Assembly: GCA_025201375.1 (NCBI GenBank)
Contig: JAIWZP010000035.1
Span: 248,001-312,000, forward strand
Direction: 5' to 3'
Source: Gongronella butleri
Taxonomy: Eukaryota; Mucoromycota; Mucoromycetes; Mucorales; Cunninghamellaceae
Length of the DNA: 64,000 nucleotides
A model generated the notes under the pieces. The model was not told where the DNA came from. It ran no database searches and saw only the letters and a program-made list of their open reading frames with translations. This document shows positions 10,832-25,644 of this stretch, piece after piece (position 1 is the first letter of the stretch; each line of letters begins with the position of its first letter). Position numbers and translations under genes: made by a program.

Positions 10832-11730
10832 GTTAAAAAAATAAGAACAATGAGGTAAACAAGGAAGAAAGAGACAATGGGGACGGGGCGAGCCAAAATC
10901 GTGGTTCAAGTTGAATAAGGATTTTTTTTTTTACAATGCCCGACAGAGGATCAGCCATTTATCTGATTTGATCAGACGAGGATCTCCGGGGATGGTTTTT
11001 TTTATCAGATGGAGAACAAACTTAAAACAATGACACGCAAAAAAAAAAAAAACGAGATCGTCGCCTCCCCTTTCGTGTTGCTCCTCTCCTCACTTAACCC
11101 GACAACATCATAATGTTTGAACAAAAAAGCGAAAATAAAAAATAAAAAAAATCCTTTTTGCATAAAAATGCCACACGAGACTGCTGCTCCCACCTCACAT
11201 GGCCAGACGTGACGGCACCTTGTTGATCCAGCATGACGGAATCCGGGCGGAGACGGTCGATCATCACATGGATGTGTCATTTTTTGTCTAAAAGACCCAA
11301 AAAGAAAAATGGCCATAAAAAAAAACATCGAGATGGAGCGTGCCTGAATAAAATATCAAGAGTGGGCTTCCTCCTTGTTACAATACAAAAAACAAGGACG
11401 CGCAAATATGTCGTGTTAGTGTATTTTATCTTGGATCTCCTTTACGCCAAAAAAATAAAACATGCATGATCGGAAGGAAGACTGACAATTGATGTGGCGC
11501 ACTGAACGTGACTGGTACAGCATAAAATACTGCCATTCTCATCGAATTTGCACTTGAAAAGGTAAATAAAACTCGATTTATTGGAGAATCTATGGGGAAA
11601 AGACAACAAAAAAAAAAGAAACCTTCTATGACTTCTATGACCCGGGGACAGCCAAGAGTTGGGTTCAGGCCTATTCCGAACAGCCGCGGGACCAAAAAAA
11701 GATCTGATAACGCAAAAACTAGCCAGTCCG
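10832..11730. other. Intergenic, no gene seen
   Basis: Between the ferric reductase start and the RCM1 stop. It holds several A/T homopolymer runs and only short ORFs of biased composition. No RNA gene was recognised. Confidence 0.5.
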
Positions 11731-13933
<2,203 letters not shown>

Positions 13934-14126
13934 AAAAAAAAAAAAGCAACAAGTGGCAAAGCACAGCATGAACGGTCTCGAGCGCCATCCAAATACTTCC
14001 CGCATTCAAACACCGCTCTGCGCAGATGCCATCGCATACAGGTATGCCCATTGCCCATTATGTATGGCTTCCCCCTTGAAAATTCCGCGCGTACGATGAA
14101 ATGATCTTTATTGTGATGATACGTGC

Positions 14127-14702
14127 CTATGCCTTTTTGAAAAAGCTTGTCAATGGCTTCATGCCCCTGGTGTTGACCTTGGCGAGGCTGCGTGGCACCG
14201 CCGGCTTGGTTTTTTTGGGCGGTGATGGGTCCTCGTCCATCTCTTTTCGTCGCGACATTTGCATGTAGTCGCCCACCGAGGCAGCGGGCTGCACCGATGC
14301 CTCAGAGAACGCCGGCTCCTCCTCATCCAGTCTAACAATCAGAAAAAAAGTGAGTGAGCTGGACCATCTCATTCAATTACTCTCCAACTTTACCCGTCAA
14401 ACGCGCTAAAAAGTCGCTGTGCCCAATCATTGGTGATGTAGCGAGCAATGGTGAAGATCGCTTGTCTTAGGAAATGGTCTGCACAATAAAAAGGACGCGT
14501 GTAAGAGCGCGTTTCGCGTCTCGGCTTCGTACGTCAATGCCTTTACCTTCTTTTTCTTTGTCCGTCCTATCTTCCGCGGCCTGTAGGGGCTCAATGCTGC
14601 GCAGATGCGCGGCCACCGCGTGCACCTTTTTTTGAAGCCACTGACGCGCCATCATAGGGTTGTATCGGTACGCCAGAGGGCCACCTGGCGTGATTTCTGT
14701 AC

Positions 14703-14736
<34 letters not shown>

Positions 14737-15444
14737 TGGCATGCGTTTCTTCCATTGGTGCTGTCAATTTTTACCTTGGGTATCACAAAGATGCGCCAAT
14801 TGCTTGGACGTAGCACTGATCAAGCACATGATGTCGTTTGCCCCGGCAACAGGATCTAAAAGGAACAGATCGTCCATTGGTTTGAACATGTCCTCGGCCT
14901 AAATGCAAAAAATAAAAAAATTGAGCACGACTCGGCCTCTTAAATCGCGTGTCGTCGTAGCCTTGTGCCTCCATTGCACGTACCATGCTTCGGTCCAAAA
15001 TGCCCAAGCAGATGAAAAGTGGATCCATCCTTGTCATAAAGTAGAGATTGCCATCTAGCGTGCCAAAGTCGGCGCAAATGGTGCATTGTCAGCGTCCCGA
15101 CGCGCAAAACTAGTGTCATTCAGTCAATACCAATATACACCTGGCTGTCAATAAGCCAGCACGACCGTGTCTTGTGGTCCACCTTGGAAGCTTCGTACAA
15201 CGCGTTCTTTTCCTGATCGAACAAGTATGTCGTCAGTTGACCTGCCAAAAAAAAAACGAATCTGTCAGATCTACCCAAGAGAGGCAAAAAATAAAGTGTG
15301 TGTGTACCTGTTCTCGGGCAGGGCAAAGACAAGCTTTTCAGCGACGAGACGTCTGTGGGCAAAAAAATAAATAAGCAAATGTGCCCGTGTCCAAATTAAA
15401 CACACGATACCGTCTTTTATAAAGGCAACAATAGACTTGCCCAT
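14127..15444 (-). CDS. RNASEH2B: Ribonuclease H2 subunit B
   Basis: Non-catalytic subunit of the RNase H2 trimer, which removes ribonucleotides and RNA from DNA. About eight small exons. Recognisable order: FALPEN, TYLFDQEKNALYEASKV (human: IYLFNMCLQQLFEVKVF), SCWLIDSQVYIDG, LYFMTRMDPLFICLGIL (human: LHFATPVDPLFLLLHYL), then YRYNPMMARQWLQKKVHAVAAHL (human: [20 protein letters not shown]). The C-terminus SLAKVNTRGMKPLTSFFKKA closely follows human [20 protein letters not shown], so the PCNA-interacting (PIP) motif at the tail is kept. The start at 15444 (MGKSIVAFIKD) is the likely first exon, but the N-terminus is the least certain part. Confidence 0.85.
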
Positions 15445-16311
15445 CGTAGCAGAAAGAGAATGGAAAAGAAAGTAGGAGGCAACGGCTGACCGCGACACGA
15501 AAAAAATAAAAATAAAAACGGGATTTGGTCGCCCAAATTAGGCAATCGCCGTGGTTCGTGTAAAATGCACGATCAACTGGCCGTGCTGGCGCGACAAAAG
15601 TGCATCCTGGCTCACATTGGAGCTCTTCTTTTTCTCGCTGTAATAGATTTTTGACAAAAAAGATCTATTTGGTACAGATGCGCGTGACGCGATGCAATTG
15701 AAGAAAAAAAAAAGACAGAAACATTGGATCACCTGCGAATTACAAGCCATTGTGGATGCAACGCGTCTCGAACTTGGTATAATTACATGGAGAAAAGTGT
15801 GACTCACGGTGAGGAATTCATTTTAAATAAGGTTCACTTGCAAATATGTGATTTGAAGTAAAAACATTGGGTTTTCTTTGGAGAGAATGGCAGCGCGATT
15901 CATGCTTGTGTGCATTCCACGTACTGGCAACGTGTCATTGCGTGTAACGACGCGTTTTTGCCGTTAAAATCGACATGTCTTCCGTCATGTCGTAAATCTT
16001 GTGAATTGTCACTTTGTTTAAAAATAATAGTTTCCACAGGTGCAAATGGTCAATGCACGCAAACATCTCTTTGTTTTGGGCTGCAAAGACGTTGCTGTTT
16101 TCAACAGTAAACATCCAAAAGCAATAAAAAAAAAACTCAAGTAGCGATTTTCTCAGTAATTACCTAAAAATCTCTATTATGGCGCTATTCTGATTCAATC
16201 TCAGTGAAAATCTCTGAGCTGCTCCATGATACCTTGTGTCAAAAAGCATTTATTGTCGTTTATTTTATTGAATTAAACGACAAAAAAAGGGTCTAATTGC
16301 CAGCTAGATGC
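15445..16311. other. Intergenic, no firm gene
   Basis: A possible small minus-strand ORF ends at 15538, but it has no family resemblance and no clean start. The rest is AT-rich. Confidence 0.4.
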
Positions 16312-18434
16312 TCAGAAACGCTTGCGAACGCGAATTCTTAGGTCAATGAATTGCATCAGATTCGCGTTGCCAGACTTTAAACCGTCTTTATGGATCGAAT
16401 CCTCGGGAAGCGAGAATTCGTAACGGCGCAGCATCATGGCAAGAATTACACGCTGTTGATTCAGCGAAAAGTTGATGCCAATGCATTGCCGCGGGCCACT
16501 GCCACAAAAAAAAAAAAAACGCGTCAACGTGCCTGGCCGTGATCTTTTTTTTTTTTTTTTTTGGGAGGGAGGCGGGGATGGGTTACGACTTACTTTCCAA
16601 AAGGCGTCCAGGCATATCCCGCGCGCGAATTTTGATCAGCCTCACCGTCTGGGGCCCAACGATCAGAGTCGAATTCGTGCGGCTTGGACCACACCTTCTC
16701 ATTGTGGTGCAAATCGTAAAAGTTGACATTGATCTATGCGCAAAGCAGCCTCCATTAGCATTTTTTTTTTTTTTCGGTATTTTTGCATCAAAATGATCTT
16801 TACCAGGGTGTCCTTTGGAATTAGGTAGCCTGACATTTCGACATCCGACGTGAGAATTCGTGGCACGGACATGTAAATAATGGGTGTCGAGATGCGCATG
16901 GTTTCTTTGATGATTTGCGTAATGTAAGCGAATCGGCGCACTTGTTCCAACGTTGGAAACAAATCAATGCGCGGCTCTTCTTCGCCTTCCGGCACAAGAA
17001 TGCCGTTCACCTCGTCGCGTGCGCGTTGTTGAACCTCAGGGTACCGTGCCAGCCAATAGATGGCCGCAGACAACGCGCTTGCCGTTGAATTGTGTCCGGC
17101 TGACGCGAAAAAAACAAGATAAAGAGCGGATGAAAAAACGTGTTTTGAAGCTGCAATGGCAAACGGATCACGTGTTTCTTACCAAAGAAAAACACAACAA
17201 TGTTGTTTAGGAGCTCTTCGCTTGTCAAAATGCCTTCACCTCGCAATTCGGCTGATTTAGAGTAAAAAAAAAGTTGAACAATTAATCAACTCCAGGTTTT
17301 GTAAATTCAATGTAAACCACTCACCTTCGAGCATCAATGTTAGAAGGTCCTTCTCATGTTCCTCGATACCAGCATTAAGGTTGTGTTTGACGTTTTGTCG
17401 CTTTTCTGCAATCAAGCCCGCCAGCATCAACCTGAACCTGTCGACGCGCTCATGAGCGGCAATGCGCTCCGGGAACAATGGACGCAGATACACGTCGATG
17501 AAGGGGAAGAAATAATACAGCGGCGAACCAAGATCACGCAATGATTGTTCATGCTCCTGTTTCCATGTGCAAATATCCTCAGTCGTCGCGTTGAAATTGA
17601 AGCCTTGACCGTGCCAAAAAAAAAAAGAAAAAAAATTGAGTTTTCGGGCAGCCAGTCGGCACAACAATAAAAAAAAATCGGTCAAAAAGTCGGCATACCA
17701 AAACCAGCACGGCCCAAGGACTCGAATGCGACACGGCCCATCATATGGTACATGTCCACTTCAAACGTGTTTTGGTCGGGGAACTTTTGCTCATTGGTCT
17801 CAAACATACTGACAGCCACCTCGCCAAAAGTGCGCACCGGAGACGCGCGCTGGAATGCCGGCGCCACAATGCGTCGGTGTTTCTTCCATACGGCGCCATT
17901 CGAATGCAAAATATTCTCGTCGTTCACAAAGTGATATCGCAGCGTGCCAGGCGTGCGCACAAGCTCCTTCTTGGGACACAGGTCTAATTTTTTTTTTTAA
18001 AAAAAAGCACAAATTCGATGGTTTTCTTCCAAAGTCGCGTTTTACTTACCAGTCTTGAGAAAAAACGTTTTGGCGTCCTGCGGATTAGTGATGTGGACAA
18101 CCCAATATTGAGCCTGCGGGCGGATGTAAATGCCACTCTTATCTTGAATGGGTTTGATATACGCATTAAAGATCTGTTCTGTCGACATGCGCTGCATGTA
18201 GCCCTTGATGAATTGCATGTAGCTGACGTGCGGGATGTGTCTCAATTCCTTGGGCGGACGGAACACTTGCAGAAATGCGCGGCCCAAAGTAAACAGCGCA
18301 ATGGCCGCCGCAATCGACACGCGCTTGCCGCGCGTATTGGCATGACGCGCAATAAATGTCTCGCACCACCCAAATAAGGGCGCATGGCGGATCCAATGGC
18401 CAACTTGTTGAAAAGTCGGGTTAATAAGATCCAT
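16312..18434 (-). CDS. Cytochrome P450 monooxygenase (microsomal)
   Basis: Heme-thiolate monooxygenase. About seven exons encode roughly 550 residues from the ATG at 18434. A hydrophobic segment near residue 35 (SIAAAIALFTLGRAF) suits an ER membrane anchor. Family landmarks in order: WKKHRRIVAPAF (C-helix), I-helix AGHNSTASALS, K-helix ETMR (ExxR), the DRWAPDG region (PERF-like), and heme loop FGNGPRQCIG with the Cys ligand, formed across a phase-2 intron. The I-helix normally reads AGxDTT or AGxETT; here Asn-Ser replaces the acid-alcohol pair. The substrate cannot be told. No neighbouring biosynthetic genes suggest a cluster. It looks closest to general fungal CYP families with the AGHDTT motif. 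Confidence 0.88.
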
Positions 18435-19779
18435 GGAAACGAATCGAAAAGAAAAAATAAAATAAAAAGAAAAAAAGAGAGCTGTGGTCCACTTCAAGTT
18501 CTCATGATGTGTTTTTATTCAATTGTAACAGAACATTGTTATCGGCACAAACCAACATTCGAAATAAAACTTGCGTTGCAAATGTTTAAGCCTGTCAAAT
18601 CCAGCACTGTCCCGAAAAAGGGAAATGAGAGTCCATTTTTATGCCGACCCGTCGCGTTTTCGTGTTCGCATTTGTGCCGAAACCCTATTGTTTATTTCAG
18701 ATCACGTGTTGCTGTCATTTTGTCAACCACGCATGCAAAAGTGCATGGCTTTGTGTTAATCATGAATCAATAGATCTAGCAAATTGTACTTACTTTTTTT
18801 TTTACGTTTTTTATTTTTATTTTAATGAACCGTTTCACGGCGCAGAGCGCGGCTGCCGGTGGTTTCATCGCCTTTACATAGCCCCCCTTTTTGCCCTGAC
18901 CCGAAATCCGACCGATCGCGACCTGTCACCGGTTGATTACCGAGCCCAAGCCTCTTTTTTTTGTTCAAAGCTAAAATAAACAGTTGCTTCACGTTCCAAG
19001 CTCTTGGAACAAATACACGACATCATGCAAAAAAGGAGCTTCTTAAATTCTTAGATGCATGAATTGAACCGATTGATGAAAAGGCTAGAAAATGTCGAAA
19101 TTTTGCTTCGAACATGATTTGTATCAGACATGCGAGATCTTACACATTTTTTCCATAAAATTTTTCTTGACAACCGACACAGCACATAAGCATTGCAGAC
19201 AAGAAATACAAAAAATGAGACTTGAAAATTTTAACGCAATTTAAGCGTGCCTAAATGATACATAATGGCCTAGAAACGCGTCCAGCGTAACAAAGCAAGC
19301 AAGAAAAATCGAGCGCGACTCAATTTAAAGTTGTGAAAGGTGGATTGTTGTAATGCATTGTGCGCAAATCAAATATCATCAGTGACTGGAGCTGAAACCA
19401 AAATAAAAAACTGGGTCAACAAGATTCTGCCATATGTACAGTACATGATATTCTGCCTGGGGAAGCCACAAAAAATGCAAAAGAAAAAGCTGCGTTTATC
19501 CGTTCATTGGCGAGCATTCGACGATTTTTAGTTTTTTTTCACATGAATGGTGCCGCGAGTACGCGAAATTCCCGGAGCACATCGAATGACGCATTCTACA
19601 GCACGAGATGCACCAGATGAATTGGACGCGGTCAAGGCATGCTTGCCACGGACGTTGCGCAAAATGATGTTAATGCAGCTTCCTTTCTTTTTATGTTGTA
19701 TGCATTAATTTTGCTGTATCATAATGACTGACACTGTATTTTTTTTGTTGCTTCGTCGACCAAAGGTACCCGAACCAGC
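18435..19779. other. Intergenic, no gene seen
   Basis: AT-rich region with only short ORFs of low quality. One TACAGTA heptamer lies at 19437 inside the palindrome ATGTACAGTACAT. Confidence 0.45.
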
Positions 19780-21480
19780 ACAGCATCATGTATCATGTCC
19801 GCCAAACCTTTATTACTGTATTAAAATGCAAGTTTTCAGAGTAATTGTACGCCAACTCACCGAAATATCAGCACGACCTCTCCAAAACACAACCGCTTTT
19901 ACCGCTTGTGATCACAGTTTCATTTGAGATGACTTGCGCGTCGATGCATTGAATCCTTGTCGCATATGCTACCAGAATGGAAAAGATTTTACCCCTCTTT
20001 ACTGGGCGCGTCCTTCAGATCTTGTTTATCAGGTACCACACTTGAGCTTCAGGATGTTGAGCACAAAATCCGACGATGCCTAGCTTTTACAGAGATTGGA
20101 TCACTCAGGTCTGAGAAAACGCATTTTGCATGAATTAGGGCCAAATCAACGCCGTGAAGGCTAACTCGCCCCCTGATCTAGACAAAATTTCTCCAAACTA
20201 CAAGCGCTTTTACCGCGTTTGCCCGCTGATTCATTTGAGGTGGCTCACGCGCTAATACGTTGGGCCGTTGTCGCGTAAGCTGCCAAAATCGAAAAGTCCT
20301 TACCCCTCTTTTGCTGGCGGCATCCTCCGGATCTTGTTCATCCGGTCTTATATTTAAACTAGAGAATGATGAACACAAAACTTCAACGATGTCAAATTTT
20401 ATCATAAATTGGATCGCTCAGTCCTGAGGAAATGCATTTTGCATGAGTTCAGGGCCAAATCGACTCCGTAAAGGCTACCTCGCCGAGAAATCGACGCGAT
20501 GTCCCCAAATCACAAGCGCTTTTACCGCGTTTGTCCGCTGATTCATTTGAGGTACATCGCGCGTCGAGGCGCTCAGCCGTTGCCGCGATATGAGATCAAA
20601 TGATGGTGAATTTATCCCCTTTACGTATATGAAACTGATGCTTCCTCAGAAACTTGCTGATCTGGTCCCAAATTTGGACCAGTTAAGGGTTGACCCAGTT
20701 TTCCAGCGGTGTTAATTTGTTTTGTGATTCGGATCACTCAGTCTCGAGAAATCTCGAGATTCGTATTTGCTAGTGAAAATCCGAACCAAATGATATTTTA
20801 CGCGTTCCTCCCGATGGGCCTGACGCTATGGCTCCAAATTTAGACCAGTGGATACTCGACATAAATATCGGATGATGTCAAGATTTTTCGCAAATCGGAT
20901 TACTCAGTACTGAGAAAATGCACTTTTCATAAATTCAGGGCCAAAACAGGTTCAAAGCAACCCCTGAAGGCCAACTCGCTGAGAATGCGATGCGATGTCC
21001 CCAAACCACAAGAGCTTTTACCGCATTTGCCCGCTGATTCATTTGAGGTGTCTCACGAGTCAGGCGCTCAGCTGGTGCCACGGTACAAGATTATATGATG
21101 GTGATTTACCCCATTCACGCCTATGAAACTGGCGCTACCTGAGAAACCTGATCATCTGGTCCCAAATTTGGGTCAGTTGAAGGTAAACCCAATTCTTCAG
21201 CGGTGTTAATTTTTTTCGCGAACCGGATTACCCATCCTTGAGAAACCTCGAGATTCGTATCTGCTAGTGAAAACCCTAGCCAAACAATATTTTACGCGTT
21301 TCTCCCGATGAGCCTGGCCATCTGGCTCCAAGCTTAGAACAATTGATATTTGACTCGAAACGTCATTTCCAAGTTTTTTTTCGCAAATCGGATCATTCAG
21401 TCGTGAGAAAATGCATTTTTCATAAATTCAGGGCTAAAACAGAATTAAAACAATCCTTGAAGGCTAAGCGTAAAAACCGG
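19780..21480 (+). repeat. Dispersed repeat family A, copy 2
   Basis: Same units as 4850-6200, here with four starts (near 19885, 20205, 20515 and 21010), so one more unit than copy 1. The left end (CTCTCCAAAACACAA then GCTTTTACCGC) matches 4940-4965. Confidence 0.75.
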
Positions 21481-21484
21481 GGTT

Positions 21485-22740
21485 CGATCTGGCCGCTGAC
21501 GAGAAAATCGACAACGCTTCATAAATTTACAATTTTGTTTCTGGCGCGTCAAGTTGCTACTCGACCAGTCTTAAACATTACAAGTGGCAAGAGACGCGCA
21601 AGGGGGTCATTTTGTCCCTGCACAGCAACGCCGATGCGCGATATTTGTACACTTGCAACGCCCAATCAAACATTTCAGCTTCGTTTTTCTCGGCAACGGA
21701 CAAGACAAAGGATGGCGTGCTGCTGTGACCATAAAGGCAGAATTCGATTCTCTGTCGGATAAACCCAGTTTCACCAGCGTACGACCAAAACTAACATAGA
21801 AACTCCATTTTCTAAAATTTGGCGTTGATCGCACTTTCCTCGAGAACGGCTTGATCGACCCCCGATTTTTATTGCAGATTTGCTTGAAAGAGGGAGTCAA
21901 TGCATCTATTGACATGACTCTCAGATCTCCAATGTGTATGTTGCCAAACGGATTTGAGTGGTTTGTCTGGGGCTTGACCCTCTCAAAGTGGGGGACCCTC
22001 CAGATGCATTTTGACCTGACCCACCATTTTTTTCTAAATTTGAAAAAAAAAATTCGTCGCCAAGCAAGGGCTCATCGCAGCGCCACGAAACTTTTATATG
22101 TAGTGGATGTTGCCCCTCTCTTTTCAGAAAAAAAATAAAAATCTAAAGGTCAACCATGTGGTTTGTCGGGAAGAACGACATTGCTGAAAAGTTGGCTGTA
22201 GTACGTTTTTGTAAAAATCATTTTGCGGTAAAGCCATGATTCGATCGTCGCTAACCTTTGCCACCTGGGTATTTCAGCGTCTCTCTTTAAAGGAAAAATT
22301 AAAAAACCAGAGGTTGATCGGGCCATTTTCGTGGCATACACCTTTTCAAGAATTGTCACAAATCCAATGATGACCAACACAAATCATGATTCGATTGCCT
22401 CCCAACCTTTGTCCTCTGGCTATTTCGCCGCGCCATGCTCAACAAGACATTGAAACCAGAGGTTGACTGGATCCTAGTGCAGATGATTTCGAAATCTCGA
22501 CATTTTCACAAATACAATCTTGAACACCGCAAACCGTGAGTGGATTGCCTCCAAAACTGTTTTATTAGGCCATTTCGTCGCGTCTTTTTTACAACATGGT
22601 GTTGGACACCAGAGGTCCGTGGAGTCGTTTTGAGATGATTCCAAAATATCGACATTTTCACAAATTCAGCAGTGGCTCTCGAAATATTTCGCGGGTCGGG
22701 ATAAAACTGGCACTATTGACTCTGTCAATCTCCAAGTGTG
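21485..22740 (+). repeat. Dispersed repeat mosaic, families C and B
   Basis: 21488-21555 matches 61138-61203 (GACGAGAAAATCGAC then CATAAATT). A stretch near 21640-21930 resembles the family B core. 22063-22730 aligns base by base with about 61240-61930. There are no TACTGTA/TACAGTA heptamers in this copy, in contrast to the 61 kb copy. Confidence 0.75.
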
Positions 22741-23278
22741 TTTTCGTTTAGCACATTAATCAAGACTACGACATGATACTTTTATCATACATGCAAAATG
22801 GCAGGGCAGATTTAATTTTTTTGTGAAATTGATCGATTGTTTCAACGATACAGTATCAGGTGTTTCATTCTTGATTTCTGAGTAAAGGCGACATTGAATT
22901 GGAACCATACATTGTGAAAAAGGATGAAATACCCCGTTTGTAATGATTTTTCATAGAAAATCAATACAATAGGAGCAGCAATATGATAAGAAAAGTAAGG
23001 ATCGGCGATCGACAAAAGAGGCAGCAAAATGGGCGCGCGACCCGTGGCTGCATAAAGAGCGGAGCAGCGGCGATTTGCCGAATAAATAAAAAAGTGAGGG
23101 GGGCATTTGCGATCCCTTTTTTTTTTTTTACTTTTTTGTTCCCACTCAGTGTTATTACGTATGCAAGAAGGATCAGGCTATGCAATAGTCCACAGTGCTC
23201 CAAGTACCAAGCAAAAAAACACACTCCTTTTTAAGCACTTCTTCCGTTGCTCATATTCTTTTTCGCTTTTTTTTTCAC
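22741..23278. other. Upstream region of the MFS gene
   Basis: No gene seen. One TACAGTA heptamer at 22849, then a pyrimidine-rich stretch directly before the MFS start. Confidence 0.4.
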
Positions 23279-23730
23279 ATGGCCATTCCAGACGACGCTG
23301 ACAATGTCGATCCCGACGTTGAAAAAGCTCTTTTGCGCAAACTCGACACGCGTCTGCTTCCGTTTCTGAGCTTTATGTATCTGTTCTCGTCGCTGGACAG
23401 GTCAAGCCTTGGTAAAGAGAACAATTTTGTCAACAATTTTGCCTAATGCTCGCTCGCTGGTTCTCTGAGATAGGCAACGCTGTGCTGGACAATTTCGAAG
23501 AGGATGTGCATATCACGCCTGACCAATTCAACACGTGTGTCATGATTTTTTACGTGCGTTTTTCAGCCATAATGTCGCAAAAAAAGAATGTCCACTAATG
23601 GATGACTTCGTAGGTTGGTTTTTTGATCTTTCAAGTGCCTAGCAATATTCTCATCAAGCGATTCTCGGCCAAACGATGGTAAAAAAGTCACGAGAAAAAA
23701 AATGGCGGCGCGTGCCCAAACTCTTTTTTC

Positions 23731-23775
<45 letters not shown>

Positions 23776-25484
23776 CGCCAGGCTCCCATTATTGATGGTG
23801 CTTTGGGGCACGGTGGCGACGCTCCACGCGACGGCGTCGAGCTATGGGCAACTGCTTGCGCTGCGCTTCTTTCTCGGCCTATTCGAGAGCGGATTTTTCC
23901 CAGGCGTGATATATTATCTGACGCTCTTTTACAAAAAGTCAGAAATGGTAAAATCTTGCTCGTAGGAAAAAAAAACACGCGCCAATGATTGGTTCTTGCA
24001 CCCCGATAGGCAACGCGAATTGCGCTCTTTTGGGGCTCGACGGTCGCGGCGCATGCTTTTGGTGAGAAAACAAAGGCACCCCTTTGGCCGACGACAATTG
24101 CATGCCTGACACACTACTTTCCATTTTCTCTATTTAGCCGGTGTCCTTGCCTATGGCATCTTGCAATTGCGCGGCAAAAGCGGCCTGGCCGGCTGGCAGG
24201 TAGGCAATAATTGGAAAAAATTTAGATTTCTCACGTGTTTTTCGCGACTCCTTGTTTTTTCTTTGGTCTGTATCGCAGTGGCTCTTTTTATTGGAAGGCA
24301 TCCCGACGGTTTTGTTGGCCTTTGTCGCTTGGTAAGTGTTGTCGACGGATGGACAAGTCAAAACAACGATTGGGTCGCTCATTTTTTTTTCTTTCTTGCA
24401 GGTGGTACCTGCCGGTGTTGCCTGATCAATGGGCATTTTTGAGTGCCGAGGAGCGATCCACGGCGACACAGCGATTGACCAAGGACAGCGGGCACGTGAC
24501 GCTGGGCGACATGGACGCGTCCAACAAAAAGCAAGCCTTCCTTGCCTTTACAGATTGGAAAGTGTGGATGTGGATGATCATGTTCTTTTGCGGCAGCGTG
24601 CCAAACACGAGCGTGTCAAAGTAAGCTTGGTTTCCTACTGGCAATTGGAAGCTCATTTTTATATTTCGTCCAGCTTTTTGCCATCGATTGTCAGGGGCAT
24701 GGGCTACGATGACAAGCTGTCGGCCAATCTCATGTCAGGTAAGTTGACATGAACAACCCATTTGGTTCCTTGCAATGCCTAAAATTCTCGTCATTTTGGC
24801 ATCTGTTGCAGCTCCTCCCTACTTGTGCGCTGTGGTGGTGGTAAATAAGCAAAATTCACGTCTCAATGGCCTTGAAACAGGCAGCTTGATGCTCACTTGA
24901 TTTTTTTTTTCTTTGTGTGTGTGTGTGTGCAGATGATTGCGTTTGCGTACTCGTCGGATCGACTAGGCGATCGCGCATACCACGCGATTGGGGGCGCGTG
25001 TATTTGCTTGGTGGGGTATATTTTGTTGCTGACCGTGTACAAGGTGGCATACGTGGGCGTGTGCATTGCCGTGGCTGGCATTTTTATCATCAACCCCATT
25101 GTCAATGCATGGCTGACAAGCAACATTGCACCTGACATGAAGAAAAGTGTGGCAACGGCCATGGCGGTCAGTGCCAACAATGCGGCTGGGCTCCTCGGGT
25201 CCAATATTTACCGCGCATCGGATGCGCCGCGCTATCGTAAAAAGGACGAGCGATGGATCTCATCTTATCCAGGGTTGCCATTTGCTCATTTTTTTTCTTT
25301 ATTAGGTCTTGGTCACACGATCAATCTGGTCTTTTTATGCATCTTTGTCGCATTGGCCCTCGCACAGCGCTGGCTCCTTGTGCGTGCTAATCGGCAAAAG
25401 AAGGTCAAGCAGGTGGAGGCGACAGACGAACAAGTGGATGAATTGGTGGGCGACCAGGCGCTGGACTTTGTCTATCGTCTCTGA
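23279..25484 (+). CDS. MFS transporter, Dal5/Tna1-type anion:cation symporter family
   Basis: Twelve-helix plasma-membrane carrier of the family that takes up organic anions such as allantoate, nicotinate or pantothenate; the substrate is not predictable here. About twelve exons, many very short, start at ATG 23279 (MAIPDDADNVDPDVEKALLR). Family blocks: LLPFLSFMYLFSSLDRSSLGNA, VPSNILIKRF, LALRFFLGLFESGFFPGVIYYL, WLFLLEGIPTVLLAFVAW, YLPVLPDQWAFLSAEER, and the C-terminal half SSDRLGDRAYH to NNAAGLLGSNIY. One intron contains a run of 41 T (23733-23773). The gene ends TGA at 25484, only 160 bp from the convergent trehalase stop. Confidence 0.87.
23733..23773 (+). repeat. Poly(T) tract of 41 nt in an MFS intron
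   Basis: Longest homopolymer in the window. It lies on the sense strand close to the acceptor GCCGCCAG before the exon starting GCTCCCATTATTG. Confidence 0.85.
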
Positions 25485-25644
25485 TTTGAGCCCCCTCCTC
25501 CAAATGCTAGAAATGACTAGTTTTTTTTTTTTTACTTTTATTATGTTATTTATACAGTAAAGCGACGTACGGTAAAGAGTGTGTGTATGAAGACATGATG
25601 AATTTTTTTATTGAAAAAGAAGAGAAAAAAAAAGAGAGATATGC

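Noticed and set aside
15538..15807. Minus-strand ORF of about 89 codons upstream of RNase H2B
   Set aside because: No ATG at its start, no recognisable family, and it runs through T-rich sequence that looks non-coding. A small spliced gene remains possible but cannot be supported.
19780..22740. Possible retrotransposon or transposase gene in the repeat mosaic
   Set aside because: No reverse transcriptase, integrase or DDE motif could be read in any frame, and ORFs are not shared between copies.
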